A DNA stretch of 62,093 nucleotides, taken from contig VBHC01000112.1 of assembly GCA_005889535.1 (NCBI GenBank), positions 1 to 62,093 on the forward strand. Reading direction: 5' to 3'. Below the pieces are notes generated by a model that saw nothing but the letters and a program-made list of their open reading frames with translations, ran no database searches and was not told the DNA's origin. Both the position numbers and the translations under genes were made by a program. Below, one piece after another: positions 7,797 through 18,895 of the stretch (position 1 is its first letter; the number at the start of each line of letters is the position of its first letter). This DNA is from Chloroflexota bacterium (GTDB lineage Bacteria > Chloroflexota > Dormibacteria > CF-121).

Positions 7797-8558
7797 ACGC
7801 AGTCCACCGTCCGACCGAACCGTGAGCTTGTTCGCCGCCTCTTTCTCAAGTACCAGAAGACAAAGGACCCCGAAGTCCGCCAGCAGCTGGTCGAGCTGTT
7901 CAACAATCTGGTGGTCTTTTTAGCCAAGAAATTCAGCAACCGTGGCGAGCCGCTCGAGGATATCGTCCAGGTCGGCTACATCGGGCTGTTGCAAGCCATC
8001 GAGCGCTTCGAGCCGCAGCGGGGCCTGGAATTTTCGACGTTCGCCACGCCCACCATCGTGGGCGAGATCAAGCGTTACTTCCGGGACAAGAGCTGGGCCG
8101 TGAAGGTGCCGCGGCGCCTGCAGGAGACCATGCAGCGCGCCGACCTGGCGCAACAGCGACTGCAAGGGAAGCTCGGCCGCCAGCCGTCGGTCAACGAAAT
8201 CGCGAAGGAGCTTGGGCTAGAACCGGAAGAGGTGCTGGCCGCGATGGAAGCAAGTCCGGCGCAGCGCACCATTCCCTTCGAGTCGACCGGCCCCGCCTCC
8301 CGGGACGATGACGGCCTGCAACTGACCGAGCGGCTCGGACTGGAAGACGAGAACCTCGACAAGGTCGAACTACAGGATCTGCTCGACCAGGCGATGCGCC
8401 ACCTGACACCGCGTGAGCGACGGATCATGTACCTCCGTTTTGTTGACGAGTTGCCCCAGGCGGAGGTCGCCAAGCGGCTCGGCATCTCGCAGATGCACGT
8501 GTCGCGGCTGCAGCGGGCGGCCGTCGAGCGACTGAAGCGCGAACTACCCGTCAGTTAG
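7797..8558 (+). CDS. SigB/SigF-type RNA polymerase sigma factor
   Basis: Group 3 sigma factor. Region 2 is clear (EPLEDIVQVGYIGLLQAIER, then EFSTFATPTIVGEIKRYFRD), region 3 follows (KVPRRLQETMQRADLA), and region 4 ends with the helix-turn-helix QAEVAKRLGISQMHVSRLQR. The conserved stretch RELVRRLFLKYQKTKDPEVR lies upstream of the first canonical start (GTG 7911), and the frame is open back to TGA 7731-7733 with no ATG, GTG or TTG. ACG 7797 is given as a tentative start; ATA 7767, behind GAGG, is another option. It overlaps the converging radical SAM gene by 15 bp at its 3' end. Confidence 0.9.
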   Translation, partial: TQSTVRPNRELVRRLFLKYQKTKDPEVRQQLVELFNNLVVFLAKKFSNRGEPLEDIVQVGYIGLLQAIERFEPQRGLEFSTFATPTIVGEIKRYFRDKSWAVKVPRRLQETMQRADLAQQRLQGKLGRQPSVNEIAKELGLEPEEVLAAMEASPAQRTIPFESTGPASRDDDGLQLTERLGLEDENLDKVELQDLLDQAMRHLTPRERRIMYLRFVDELPQAEVAKRLGISQMHVSRLQRAAVERLKRELPVS

Positions 8559-9977
8559 CCCGGTCAACGGCGATGCGGGCGCGATGCTGACAGTGCGTGG
8601 GCTGGAGGGTGCGTGACGGCCGAAGCCTTCGAGGATCAACTCCAGGAAGGGCAAAGCGTGGAGCACTTTGCCACCCCGAATCGCCAGGTCCCAGAAGGGC
8701 TCGAACTTTTTCCAGCCGCCGGCATAGGCAATGTGTCTGAGTCGATCACGAGCTACCGGTTTGGTAGCCGCGCCTCGCCAGATCGAGCCCCACCGATAGA
8801 ACTCGCGGTAGGCGCGCCAATATCCGGCTTCGAGCTCTCCCGGTTGGAGCTGGGCGGGCCGGAAGACGACGTGCCGCGTGTCGAAGAGATCCCAGTCGCG
8901 ATGCAGAATTCGGTTCTCGGCGTCCATCCGCTGGTAGAGCGCCGTGTCGGGGTAGGGCGTCAGGATGTGGAACGTGGCCGTCTCGATGCCCTGCTCGATC
9001 GCCCAGGCGACCGTGCGGTCGAAGACATCCGGTGCGTCATGATCCATGCCGAAGACAAAGCTTCCATTGACCATGACGCCCAGGTCATGCAGCCGGCGAA
9101 TGGCAGCCCCGTAGTCACGGCCGATGTTCTGGAACTTTCGCTGCTCGGAGAGGTTGGCGGAGTTGACGGTCTCGAAGCCCACGAAGAGGCTGCGCAGTCC
9201 CGCCTCGACGGCTTTCTCCAGCAGCTTCGGCTGCTCCAGGACGGCCTTGACGGTCCCGGCCGCCTGCCAGAGGCGTCCCATGCCACGCATGCCATCGAAC
9301 AGCGCCGTGGCGAACGGCGGGCTGCCGAAGAGGTGATCGTCGAGAAAGTACAGGTGCCGTCCGGGCAGTCGATTGATCTCGGCGAGGGCCGAGTCGACGG
9401 GCTGCACATAGTACTCCTTGCCGCCTTTGAAGAAGGCCACTTTGTAGCAGAAGTCGCAGACATGGGGGCACCCACGCGAAACAACTATGGAATTTGGCAC
9501 CAGGTACTTGTGGCGCCGGATGAGGTCGCGCCGGATGGGCGGCACGCCCAGCAGGGTCCGATGCTGTGAGGTGTAGCGCCTGGCTGGATGACCGGCCCGG
9601 AAGTCCTGGAGGAATCTCGGCCAGGTATCTTCGCCCGGCCCCAAAAAGACGGTGTCGGCGTGTAACTGGGCCTCATCGGGGAGTGAGGTCGGATGCAGGC
9701 CGCCGATCGCAACGTACACGCCGCGGGCACGGTATCGGTCGGCAATCGCATAGGAGCGCCTGGCGGACGTGATGTATGCCTGGATGACGACCAGGTCCGG
9801 CTCATCGTCGAACGGCACCTTCTCGACATGCTCGTCCCAGATCGCCACGTCGTCATCCTCGTCGAGGAACCCGGCCAGGGTCGCAAGCCCCAGAGGGGGA
9901 AAGAGCGAATACTTGATGGGGCGGAAAAACGGGCTGGTGGCCTCGGTCAGGGCGGGGAGAATCATCTTTACCCGCAT
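8544..9977 (-). CDS. B12-binding domain radical SAM protein
   Basis: A 477-residue enzyme. The N-terminal 140 residues look like a cobalamin-binding domain (PLGLATLAGFLDED, IGGLHPTSLPDEA, FLGPGEDTWPRFL). The radical SAM core carries CPHVCDFC, the CxxxCxxC motif that binds the 4Fe-4S cluster. GFETVNSANLSEQRKFQNIG and TPYPDTALYQRM are typical of this class. The C-terminus is helical and family-specific. Substrate unknown: members modify lipids, tetrapyrroles or natural products. ATG 9977 is chosen because AGGAGG lies 10 nt upstream and the next residues are the domain start. It is divergent from alaS and converges on the sigma factor. Confidence 0.88.
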   Translation of the reverse strand: MRVKMILPALTEATSPFFRPIKYSLFPPLGLATLAGFLDEDDDVAIWDEHVEKVPFDDEPDLVVIQAYITSARRSYAIADRYRARGVYVAIGGLHPTSLPDEAQLHADTVFLGPGEDTWPRFLQDFRAGHPARRYTSQHRTLLGVPPIRRDLIRRHKYLVPNSIVVSRGCPHVCDFCYKVAFFKGGKEYYVQPVDSALAEINRLPGRHLYFLDDHLFGSPPFATALFDGMRGMGRLWQAAGTVKAVLEQPKLLEKAVEAGLRSLFVGFETVNSANLSEQRKFQNIGRDYGAAIRRLHDLGVMVNGSFVFGMDHDAPDVFDRTVAWAIEQGIETATFHILTPYPDTALYQRMDAENRILHRDWDLFDTRHVVFRPAQLQPGELEAGYWRAYREFYRWGSIWRGAATKPVARDRLRHIAYAGGWKKFEPFWDLAIRGGKVLHALPFLELILEGFGRHAPSSPRTVSIAPASPLTGLTDG

Positions 9978-10076
9978 GAGCAGCCCGCCTCCTGACCCAT
10001 TTGCCACAGTCAACGTGGGACGCTGGCCGATGGTTTCGCCCTCCGCAGTACAATTCAGTGCGCGCAAGGACCAAGA
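9978..10076. promoter_or_regulatory. Divergent promoter region, radical SAM / alaS
   Basis: This 99-bp gap must hold promoters for both directions. A -10-like TACAAT (10049-10054) precedes alaS by 22 nt, and AAGGA at 10066-10070 is a ribosome-binding site for its GTG start. Minus-strand elements are not clear apart from the AGGAGG of the radical SAM gene. Confidence 0.5.
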
Positions 10077-12622
<2,546 letters not shown>

Positions 12623-12626
<4 letters not shown>

Positions 12627-13894
12627 TCAAGATCAAAGACCGGATCAAGCGCCTGCGCCGGGGCGCTGACTACGAGAACTACTACACCGCCCTGGACATC
12701 GGCACCGAGTACATCAAGGCGCTGGTGGTCAAGCGCGAGGGGCGTAACGGCGTCGTCCTGGGGGCGTCGCGGCAGCGGCAGGACTCTGCCGACATGCAGG
12801 GCGGCGTCCCGTCAGACATCCAGGGAATCATCGACAGCTGCGACAAGGCGATGTCCCAGGCGGAGGACATGTGCGACATCATCCCCGGCCAGGCGGTGAT
12901 CGGCATCGCCGGCGAACAGGTCAAGGGCTTCAGCACATCGGTTACGGTGCCTCGCGCGGACCCCAACCTGAAAATCAACGAGGTCGAGCTGCTCCAGACG
13001 CTTCAACTGGTGCAGAAGCGGGCGCTTCGCGAAGCCGGTCATGCGATGAGCCTGGAGCTCGGCGTGCCTGACGTCAACGTCAAGTTGATCAATTCCGCGA
13101 TCACCAGTGTCCGCATCGACGGGTTTGTGGTCAACAACCCGATCGACTTCCAGGGTCGCACGATGGTGATCACTGTCTTCAACACGTTTGCGCCGCTGAC
13201 CCACGTGGGCGCTTTGCAGACGATCGCGACCGAGCTGGACCTCGAGTTGCTGGCCACGGTGGCCGAGCCGTATGCGATGGCGCGCTGCGCCGCCACCGAC
13301 GAGGTCTACGACTTCGGTGGAATCTTCGTGGATATCGGCGGCGGAACGACGGACATCGCCCTGATCCGCAATGGCGGCATCGAAGGCACTCGAATGTTCC
13401 CGATCGGGGGGCGTGTCTTCACCAAGAAGCTGGCGACCCGGTTCGGGATCTCCTTCAGCGAAGCGGAAGCCGTCAAGCTTCGCCATTCGAAGGGCGAGCT
13501 TCCGCCGGAGCAGGCCGACAAGGTGCACGCCGTGCTGGCCCGGGATGCCGAGGTGCTGGTGGAGGGAGTGGCGATCACCCTGCAGGAGATGGCGAAGGGG
13601 GAACGGCTCCCCGCGGCGATCTACCTGGCGGGTGGCGGCAGCGCCCTACCCGAGGTCAAGGAGCAGCTCCGAAGCTTTCCCTGGGTCGACAAGCTCCCGT
13701 TCGGCCGCAGTCCGGGCGTCAACGTCCTGCGCCCGGTCGATATTCGAGGCATCTACGACTCCACGGGGTTGCTGCTCGACCAGCAGGACATCACGCCCAT
13801 GGGGCTCGCCTTTCACGCCATCCAGCAACAGTCGGAAGATCAGGCGCCCCTGTTCGGGCTGATGCGGAAAGTGCTCAAGGCGATGAAAGTCTGA
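12623..13894 (+). CDS. FtsA/PilM-like actin-fold ATPase
   Basis: A 423-residue actin-like protein. The phosphate-1 motif (YTALDIGTEYIKALVV), an SHS2-like insertion (AVIGIAGEQVKGFSTSVTVP), the phosphate-2 motif (FVDIGGGTTDIALIRNG) and the adenosine loop (YLAGGGSALPEVKEQL) are present. FtsA tethers FtsZ to the membrane and PilM is a pilus cytosolic adaptor; the sequence alone does not decide between them. The next gene encodes a single-pass membrane protein, so this ATPase may act with it at the membrane. The short C-terminus (LFGLMRKVLKAMKV) looks like an amphipathic membrane-binding helix, as in FtsA. No ftsZ or pilus genes are adjacent. Confidence 0.85.
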
Positions 13895-13977
13895 TCGCGG
13901 ACGGAGAAAACCTGACACCGTAACATCTCGACAATCAGTGACGTTTCCGGTATGAAAGGCCGCGACGTGTTAAAACT

Positions 13978-15603
13978 GTGAAGACTCTGGCCAAGCTGCT
14001 CTACGTTGAAGCCGACGAGGAGATTACCGACCTCGTCGATCGCCTCCGTGATCTCAGCCTCGAGGATGCGGTCACGTTCGTGGTCCCTGAGCGCGCTCGC
14101 GCCCTCCAGAGCCCAATGAGCTTCCGGCTGCTGAAGCGCTACGCCGACAGCTACGGCAAGCGGGTGAACCTGGTGAGTGGCGACCCCCGGCTCCAGTCGA
14201 TGTCGTTGGAGGCTGGGCTCACCGCCTATCCGAGCCTGGCCGCATATGACACCGGCACGGAGGTCCACCAGCCCGCGCTGGTCGACGAGCCACCCGCCGC
14301 CAGCGCCGCGCCGGCCGCGCCGGTTCCGGTCGGAGTAGAGACGGGCTCCCGCGTAGCAGCTGGCGCAGGTGGTGTGGCGACGCTCGACCGGCCACGACCG
14401 ACGTCTGTCATTTCCGCGGCACCGAAAAAGCCGCCCGCGCCCACGAAGCCCGCACGGTCGGGTCCCTCGTTCAACAGTTACCGGCCCTACGTGATCGGCG
14501 CCGGGGCGCTGGCGATCGTCGCGTTGCTCGTGGGCATCCTGTACCTCCCCAGCGCGACCGCGACGCTGTCGGTGTCGGGAACGCCGATCAAGGCCGACAT
14601 CACGTTGCTCGGAGCACCTGGCACGGCGGCAGGTTCGCCCGACCACTTCGCCACCCGGGCGGTTCATGCCGACCAATCGCAAACATTGCCCGGTACGGCG
14701 ACCGGTCAAAAGCAGATTGATGCACAACCGTCAACTGGCTCAGTGACATTTACGTACAGCTGCACCTTCTTCTGCGACAACAACGCCAAAACAATCGCGG
14801 CCGGAACCTCCGTGAGTACGAGCGACGGCAAGCAGTACCTAACCCAAAAGGCCACCACCGTCTCCTCGCCAAGAGGGTCGGCATCGGCTCAGGTAAAGGC
14901 GGTCCAACCCGGACCAAGTGGCAATACCGAAGCCCATACCATCACCAACATCAACAACAGCCGGGACTTCAACCTGACTGTTGACAACGCCCAAGCAACG
15001 GCTGGCGGCGCGGATCCGCGAACGGCAACCGTCATCCAGCAGTCCGACATCGACGGGATTCGCGACGTCTACGCGAAGGATGCGGTGCCGCAGGTCACGG
15101 ACCAGCTGACCAGCAAGGCGCAGGGTCTCAAGCTCGTCATGGTGGGCAACGGGGTGCAGGCGACGGCAACCTCGGACCATAAGGTCGGCGAGGAGGTTAG
15201 TGGCATGACCGTCACCGTCAAGGTCACGGGCGACGGAGTCGCGTTTGACGACAAGGCGGTCAAGCAGATGCTGAAGTCCGGGCTCCAGCACAAGCTCTCG
15301 TCCGGAACCCAGCTGACCAACAACCTCAATCTCAGCTACGACGCCATCGACGTGGCGGCCGATGGACATATCACCCTCAATGGCCACGCCTCCGGCTTTT
15401 CCACTCCGGTCTTCCTGGAGAGCAACATCCGGGGCCACCTGAAGGGCATGAGTCCCTCGAATGCGCACGCGTTTCTCCAGTCGCTACCGAATGTCGTCGA
15501 TGCCCGCGTCACCCAGTCGCCGTTCGGTCTGCCCTGGCTACCGCTTTTCAGCTCGCGCATCTCACTCAAGATCCAGGAGGTCTCCGGCAGCCCGAGCTCT
15601 TGA
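13978..15603 (+). CDS. Membrane-anchored baseplate-J-like protein
   Basis: A 541-residue protein with three parts. Residues 1-95 form a small alpha/beta domain (LLYVEADEEITDLVDRLRDL, TFVVPERARALQ, FRLLKRYADSYGKRVNLVSG). Residues 95-165 are a Pro/Ala-rich linker, and a transmembrane helix lies around 172-192 (VIGAGALAIVALLVGILYL). The rest is an extracytoplasmic beta-rich region resembling baseplate-J-like repeats (AAGTSVSTSDGKQYLT, KAVQPGPSGNTEAHTITNI). Despite the name there is no phage context. It follows the actin-like ATPase after 83 bp and overlaps ruvX by 4 bp (TTGA). The GTG start fits the N-terminal domain. Function unknown. Confidence 0.75.
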   Translation: MKTLAKLLYVEADEEITDLVDRLRDLSLEDAVTFVVPERARALQSPMSFRLLKRYADSYGKRVNLVSGDPRLQSMSLEAGLTAYPSLAAYDTGTEVHQPALVDEPPAASAAPAAPVPVGVETGSRVAAGAGGVATLDRPRPTSVISAAPKKPPAPTKPARSGPSFNSYRPYVIGAGALAIVALLVGILYLPSATATLSVSGTPIKADITLLGAPGTAAGSPDHFATRAVHADQSQTLPGTATGQKQIDAQPSTGSVTFTYSCTFFCDNNAKTIAAGTSVSTSDGKQYLTQKATTVSSPRGSASAQVKAVQPGPSGNTEAHTITNINNSRDFNLTVDNAQATAGGADPRTATVIQQSDIDGIRDVYAKDAVPQVTDQLTSKAQGLKLVMVGNGVQATATSDHKVGEEVSGMTVTVKVTGDGVAFDDKAVKQMLKSGLQHKLSSGTQLTNNLNLSYDAIDVAADGHITLNGHASGFSTPVFLESNIRGHLKGMSPSNAHAFLQSLPNVVDARVTQSPFGLPWLPLFSSRISLKIQEVSGSPSS

Positions 15604-16028
15604 GGGTCCTCGCGATCGATCCGGGCAGCGTCCGGCTCGGACTTGCGCTGAGTGACCCATCAGGAACGATCGCCCAGCCACTGAGCGTGCTTTCGCGCCG
15701 CTCCGAGGCGGAGGACCTCAAGGCGCTTGTCGATCTCGTGGCCCGCTACGACGTGGAGGCGATCGTGATCGGCCTTCCCCGACTGATGGACGGCCGCCTC
15801 GAGACCGCTGCCCACGACGCCCAGCGATTTGGGGCGCGCGTCGAGCAGGCGACCGGGCGCCCGGTAGCATACTGGGACGAGCGCCTGACCACGGTGGCCG
15901 CCGAGCGCTATTTGATCGAGCAGGGCAAACGGCGGAGCAAACGGCGGCAAGAGGTCGATCGGATGGCCGCCACGTTATTGTTGCAGGGGTACCTCGATTA
16001 CCAGCGCGGGCGGGGGCCAGGAGGCTGA
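15600..16028 (+). CDS. ruvX: YqgF/RuvX family nuclease-fold protein
   Basis: RNase H-fold protein of 142 residues, linked in other bacteria to 16S pre-rRNA 5' processing and Holliday junction resolution. Conserved acidic motifs are visible: LAIDPGSVRLGLALSD at the N-terminus, VIGLPRLMDG, WDERLTTVAAERYL and EVDRMAATLLLQGYL. The TTG start overlaps the upstream stop. The alaS-ruvX-DUF1292-mltG order is the one known in Firmicutes, here with two extra genes between alaS and ruvX. Confidence 0.93.
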   Translation: MRVLAIDPGSVRLGLALSDPSGTIAQPLSVLSRRSEAEDLKALVDLVARYDVEAIVIGLPRLMDGRLETAAHDAQRFGARVEQATGRPVAYWDERLTTVAAERYLIEQGKRRSKRRQEVDRMAATLLLQGYLDYQRGRGPGG

Positions 16029-16313
16029 ATGCCAGAGATTCCCGAAGCGAACGGCGAGATTCAAACCATCGAGCTGGTCAATGAGAAGACCGGCGAAGAG
16101 GAAAGCTACGTCGTTCACGATGTCGTGGAGATCGAGGGTGAAACATACTACGTCCTCCAGGCGGAGGCCGACGAGGACCGCGTCCTCATCCTGCGCCGGG
16201 AAGGCGAATCGCTCGTAACCCTGGACGATGACGAACACGACCGGGTGGTCGAGCAGCTCGAGGAATTCGAAGAGGACGACGAGCTCGATGAAGACGGCGG
16301 CCCTGAGCGCTGA
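16029..16313 (+). CDS. DUF1292 acidic protein (YrzB-like)
   Basis: A 94-residue acidic protein with the DUF1292 pattern (ETYYVLQAEADEDRVLILRREG) and an extremely acidic tail (EQLEEFEEDDELDEDGG). It abuts ruvX directly and precedes mltG, the same position as yrzB in Firmicutes. Its function is not established. Confidence 0.85.
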   Translation: MPEIPEANGEIQTIELVNEKTGEEESYVVHDVVEIEGETYYVLQAEADEDRVLILRREGESLVTLDDDEHDRVVEQLEEFEEDDELDEDGGPER

Positions 16314-16333
16314 CTGACCCGGGCCGGCAACCG

Positions 16334-17389
16334 ATGCGCGCGCCGGCGCCGCGACGGCGCAGCCGTGCCTTGGGGTGCGTGCAGTGGTTTGTCGTCATCC
16401 TTTTTCTGCTGCCGGCGGCGCTGGGCATCCCGGGCGTGCTTGCCTACAACTGGGTCGACCATCAGCTGCACACGCCCGCCAATCCAGGAAACGCCAAGGT
16501 CCGGTTCGTCGTGCCACCGGGCGCGAGTTTTCATGAGGTCGCCGACACTCTGCATCGCGCCGGACTGATCGACTCGGTGACCGTTTTCGACCTCTACGCC
16601 CGCTACAAGCACCTTGACCGCAACGTCCAGGCGGGCGCCTACGAAATCAGTCGGAACCTCGACATGATCCAGATCCTGCAAGCGTTGCAAACGGCCGTCC
16701 CCGAGGAAATCTTCGTCACCGTCCCGGAGGGCTACACGATCAAGAAGACGGCAGCGCTGCTCGACCAGGGGGGCGTGATCAAGGGCAGCGATTACATGGC
16801 GCAGGCCGTGGTGGGCCAGTTCAACAACGACTTCCTCAAGGACCTTCCGCCGGGGGCGTCGCTCGAGGGGTTCCTGTTCCCCGATACCTACCTCATCCCG
16901 CGGAATGGGACGGCCAAGCAGCTGATCACGCTGCAGCTCGACCAGTTCGGCAAGCGCTGGAATGACACGCGCAAAGGGCAGGCGGGCCAGCGCAAGCTCA
17001 ATGCGCTCCAGGTCGTGACGATCGCCTCGATGATCGAGCGGGAGGCGCTGTTCGACGAGGATCGGCCGTTGGTCGCCAGCGTCATTTACAACCGGCTGTC
17101 GGCCGGCTGGGCGCTGGACATCGATGCCACGGTGCTGTACGCCAAGGGGGTCTGGCAGTCATCGGTGACCAAAGAGGACCGCATGATTCAGTCCCCGTAC
17201 AACACCTATTTACATACCGGACTCCCACCAGGACCCATCGCGAACCCCGGCATCAAGGCCATCGATGCCGCTCTCCAGCCGGCGACAACCGGCTACTTCT
17301 TCTATCTCTCCGACAAGCAGGGTCACAACCACTACGCCAAAACCAACGAAGAGTTCGCCCGCCTCCTCAGGCAGTACGGCCTCCAGTAA
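16334..17389 (+). CDS. mltG: Endolytic murein transglycosylase MltG
   Basis: Inner-membrane lytic transglycosylase that cuts nascent glycan strands and limits their length. One N-terminal transmembrane helix (VQWFVVILFLLPAALGIPGVLAY), a LysM-like segment (VVPPGASFHEVADTLHRAGL), then the YceG catalytic domain with the glutamate in IASMIEREA, the EGFLFPDTYL motif, and the conserved end TGLPPGPIANPGIKAIDAAL. The 351 residues match the family. The start is the ATG 20 bp after DUF1292. Confidence 0.95.
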   Translation: MRAPAPRRRSRALGCVQWFVVILFLLPAALGIPGVLAYNWVDHQLHTPANPGNAKVRFVVPPGASFHEVADTLHRAGLIDSVTVFDLYARYKHLDRNVQAGAYEISRNLDMIQILQALQTAVPEEIFVTVPEGYTIKKTAALLDQGGVIKGSDYMAQAVVGQFNNDFLKDLPPGASLEGFLFPDTYLIPRNGTAKQLITLQLDQFGKRWNDTRKGQAGQRKLNALQVVTIASMIEREALFDEDRPLVASVIYNRLSAGWALDIDATVLYAKGVWQSSVTKEDRMIQSPYNTYLHTGLPPGPIANPGIKAIDAALQPATTGYFFYLSDKQGHNHYAKTNEEFARLLRQYGLQ

Positions 17390-18227
17390 CCTCGCGGCGT
17401 CGCGGCTCCTGCTGGTGGGTGGCGAAATGGGTGGCGAGCTGGCCGTCACGCTGTACAGTGCCGGGTTTGCCGCGGCCGGTATCGACGCCACCTGCGAAGC
17501 GCGAGCGGTTCGGCCGGCGGAGCTGCCCGATGCGGTGGCGCAGATGCGGGCGGACACTCACGTCCTGGGCGCCGCGGTCACGATGCCGCACACGGTGGCG
17601 GTCAGCCGGCTGCTCGACGGGATGGGCCCGGAGGCTCAGGTCGTCGGGGCAGTCACCACCATCAGCCATCGGGCGGGCGCCCTGATCGGCTGGAACACCG
17701 ATCGCTCAGCCTTCACGCTGGCACTCGAAGAGGCCGGCTTCCAGGCGAAAGGACGTACGGCGTTGGTGTTGGGCGCGGGTGGCGCCGCCCGCGCCGCAGT
17801 CGATGCGCTGCGCGAGGACGCCGGCAAGATCTGGGTCTCGAGCCGCGACCTGGATGAGGCGCGGGCCCTCTGTCATGACCTCGGCGTCCCCAGCGGCGGC
17901 CCATCGCCGCTGGGGTCGCTGTCCCTGCTCGTACGCAAAGTCGAGCTGATCGTGAACGCGACCCCGGTTGGGAGCGACGGCCAGGCGGTGCCGTTCCCGA
18001 TCGAGTGGGTCATGCCCAGTCACTTTGTCTTCGATCTCATCTATCAGCCGGCCATCACGCCGCTGGTCCGGGGCGCACGCGACCGCGGCGCCCGCGCGAT
18101 CAACGGGGTGTCCATGCTGCTCTTCCAGGGGCTGGCCGCCTTTGAGATCTGGACCGGCCAACCGGCGCCGGAGGCGGAGATGCGGGCGGCGCTGGAGCGG
18201 GCCGTGCTGGAGCGCCTCAGCTCGTGA
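17376..18227 (+). CDS. Shikimate dehydrogenase (AroE)-like protein lacking catalytic residues
   Basis: The fold matches AroE: a C-terminal Rossmann domain with VLGAGGAARAAVDAL, the NTD motif (GWNTDRSAFTLAL) and the end INGVSMLLFQGLAAFEIWTG. Key residues differ. The N-terminal shikimate-binding Ser-x-Ser region reads GGEMGGELA; the NVTxPxK catalytic lysine is threonine (AAVTMPHT); the Asn of GAVN is Thr (GAVTT). It therefore probably does not reduce 3-dehydroshikimate and may be a diverged NAD(P)-dependent paralog. The start is uncertain: the first strand (RLLLVGG) begins before the only nearby canonical start (GTG 17415), and an in-frame ACG lies at 17376. It overlaps the prepilin peptidase gene by 4 bp. 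Confidence 0.8.
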   Translation, partial: TASSNLAASRLLLVGGEMGGELAVTLYSAGFAAAGIDATCEARAVRPAELPDAVAQMRADTHVLGAAVTMPHTVAVSRLLDGMGPEAQVVGAVTTISHRAGALIGWNTDRSAFTLALEEAGFQAKGRTALVLGAGGAARAAVDALREDAGKIWVSSRDLDEARALCHDLGVPSGGPSPLGSLSLLVRKVELIVNATPVGSDGQAVPFPIEWVMPSHFVFDLIYQPAITPLVRGARDRGARAINGVSMLLFQGLAAFEIWTGQPAPEAEMRAALERAVLERLSS

Positions 18228-18895
18228 GCCAGTTTCCCCTTGCGCTGGCGTGGGCGCTCGCCGGCGGCGTGGTTGGTGGCGGCCTGAATTCCCTGTCACG
18301 CTGGCTCGCTCGGGTCGAAGAGATCGAGTTCCGGCAGTCACGCACGGATACCCTGGTGATGCCGGGTCTCTGCGTCCTGCTGTTCTTTTTGTTCGCCTGG
18401 CAGCTCGGCCCGCAGCGGCTGCTGTTCATCGATTCCGTCTACGTCGCCATCCTGGTGCAGGTGCTGGCCTTCGACCTGAAGACGCGCTACATCCTCGACC
18501 TGGTGATGTTCCCCAGCTGGGCGATCGCCTTTGGGCTGGCCTTTCTGACACCCTGGACCCCATATGCCACCTGGCCGTGGCCGGATTGGCGGACCGCTCC
18601 CGTCGCCGCACTGATCGGCGGCGGCGTCTTCTTGCTGCTCTACCTTGGAGGTCAATTCGTCTTCGGCACGGAGGCCTTCGGATTTGGCGACGTCAAGCTC
18701 GCCGTGTTCATCGGGATGGCCACCGGCCTCTCGAACCTCCGGATGGTCCACGCCCTGCTCTACGGCGTGTTTCTGGGAGGATTTGTGGCGATAATTCTGC
18801 TCATCACCCGGATCCGCGGATTGAAAGAGGCCGTCCCTTACGGCCCGTTCCTGGTCATCGGGACGCTGATCATTCTCTTTACCCAGCCGCCATGA
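18224..18895 (+). CDS. A24-family prepilin peptidase-like membrane protease
   Basis: A 223-residue polytopic membrane protein with the two aspartates of type IV prepilin peptidases: FDLKTRYILD and the GxGD-type motif FGFGDVKLA. The N-terminal cytosolic domain with paired CxxC motifs that carries the methyltransferase in PilD is absent, so only peptidase activity is expected. No pilin genes are in the window; the FtsA/PilM-like ATPase 5 kb upstream is the only possible partner. The GTG start and the stop each overlap neighbours. Confidence 0.87.
   Translation: MSQFPLALAWALAGGVVGGGLNSLSRWLARVEEIEFRQSRTDTLVMPGLCVLLFFLFAWQLGPQRLLFIDSVYVAILVQVLAFDLKTRYILDLVMFPSWAIAFGLAFLTPWTPYATWPWPDWRTAPVAALIGGGVFLLLYLGGQFVFGTEAFGFGDVKLAVFIGMATGLSNLRMVHALLYGVFLGGFVAIILLITRIRGLKEAVPYGPFLVIGTLIILFTQPP

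Noticed and set aside
8613-9569. 318-residue plus-strand frame opposite the radical SAM gene
   Set aside because: Shadow frame; the minus strand has the CxxxCxxC motif, a good ribosome-binding site and a family-length protein.
13978-15603. Baseplate-J-like protein as a sign of prophage or a contractile injection system
   Set aside because: No other phage or sheath/tube genes are nearby; it has a transmembrane helix and sits in a housekeeping operon.
17265-17415. ATG 17265 as start of the AroE-like gene
   Set aside because: It would add 50 residues of Ser/Thr/Pro-rich sequence translated from inside mltG, without similarity to AroE.
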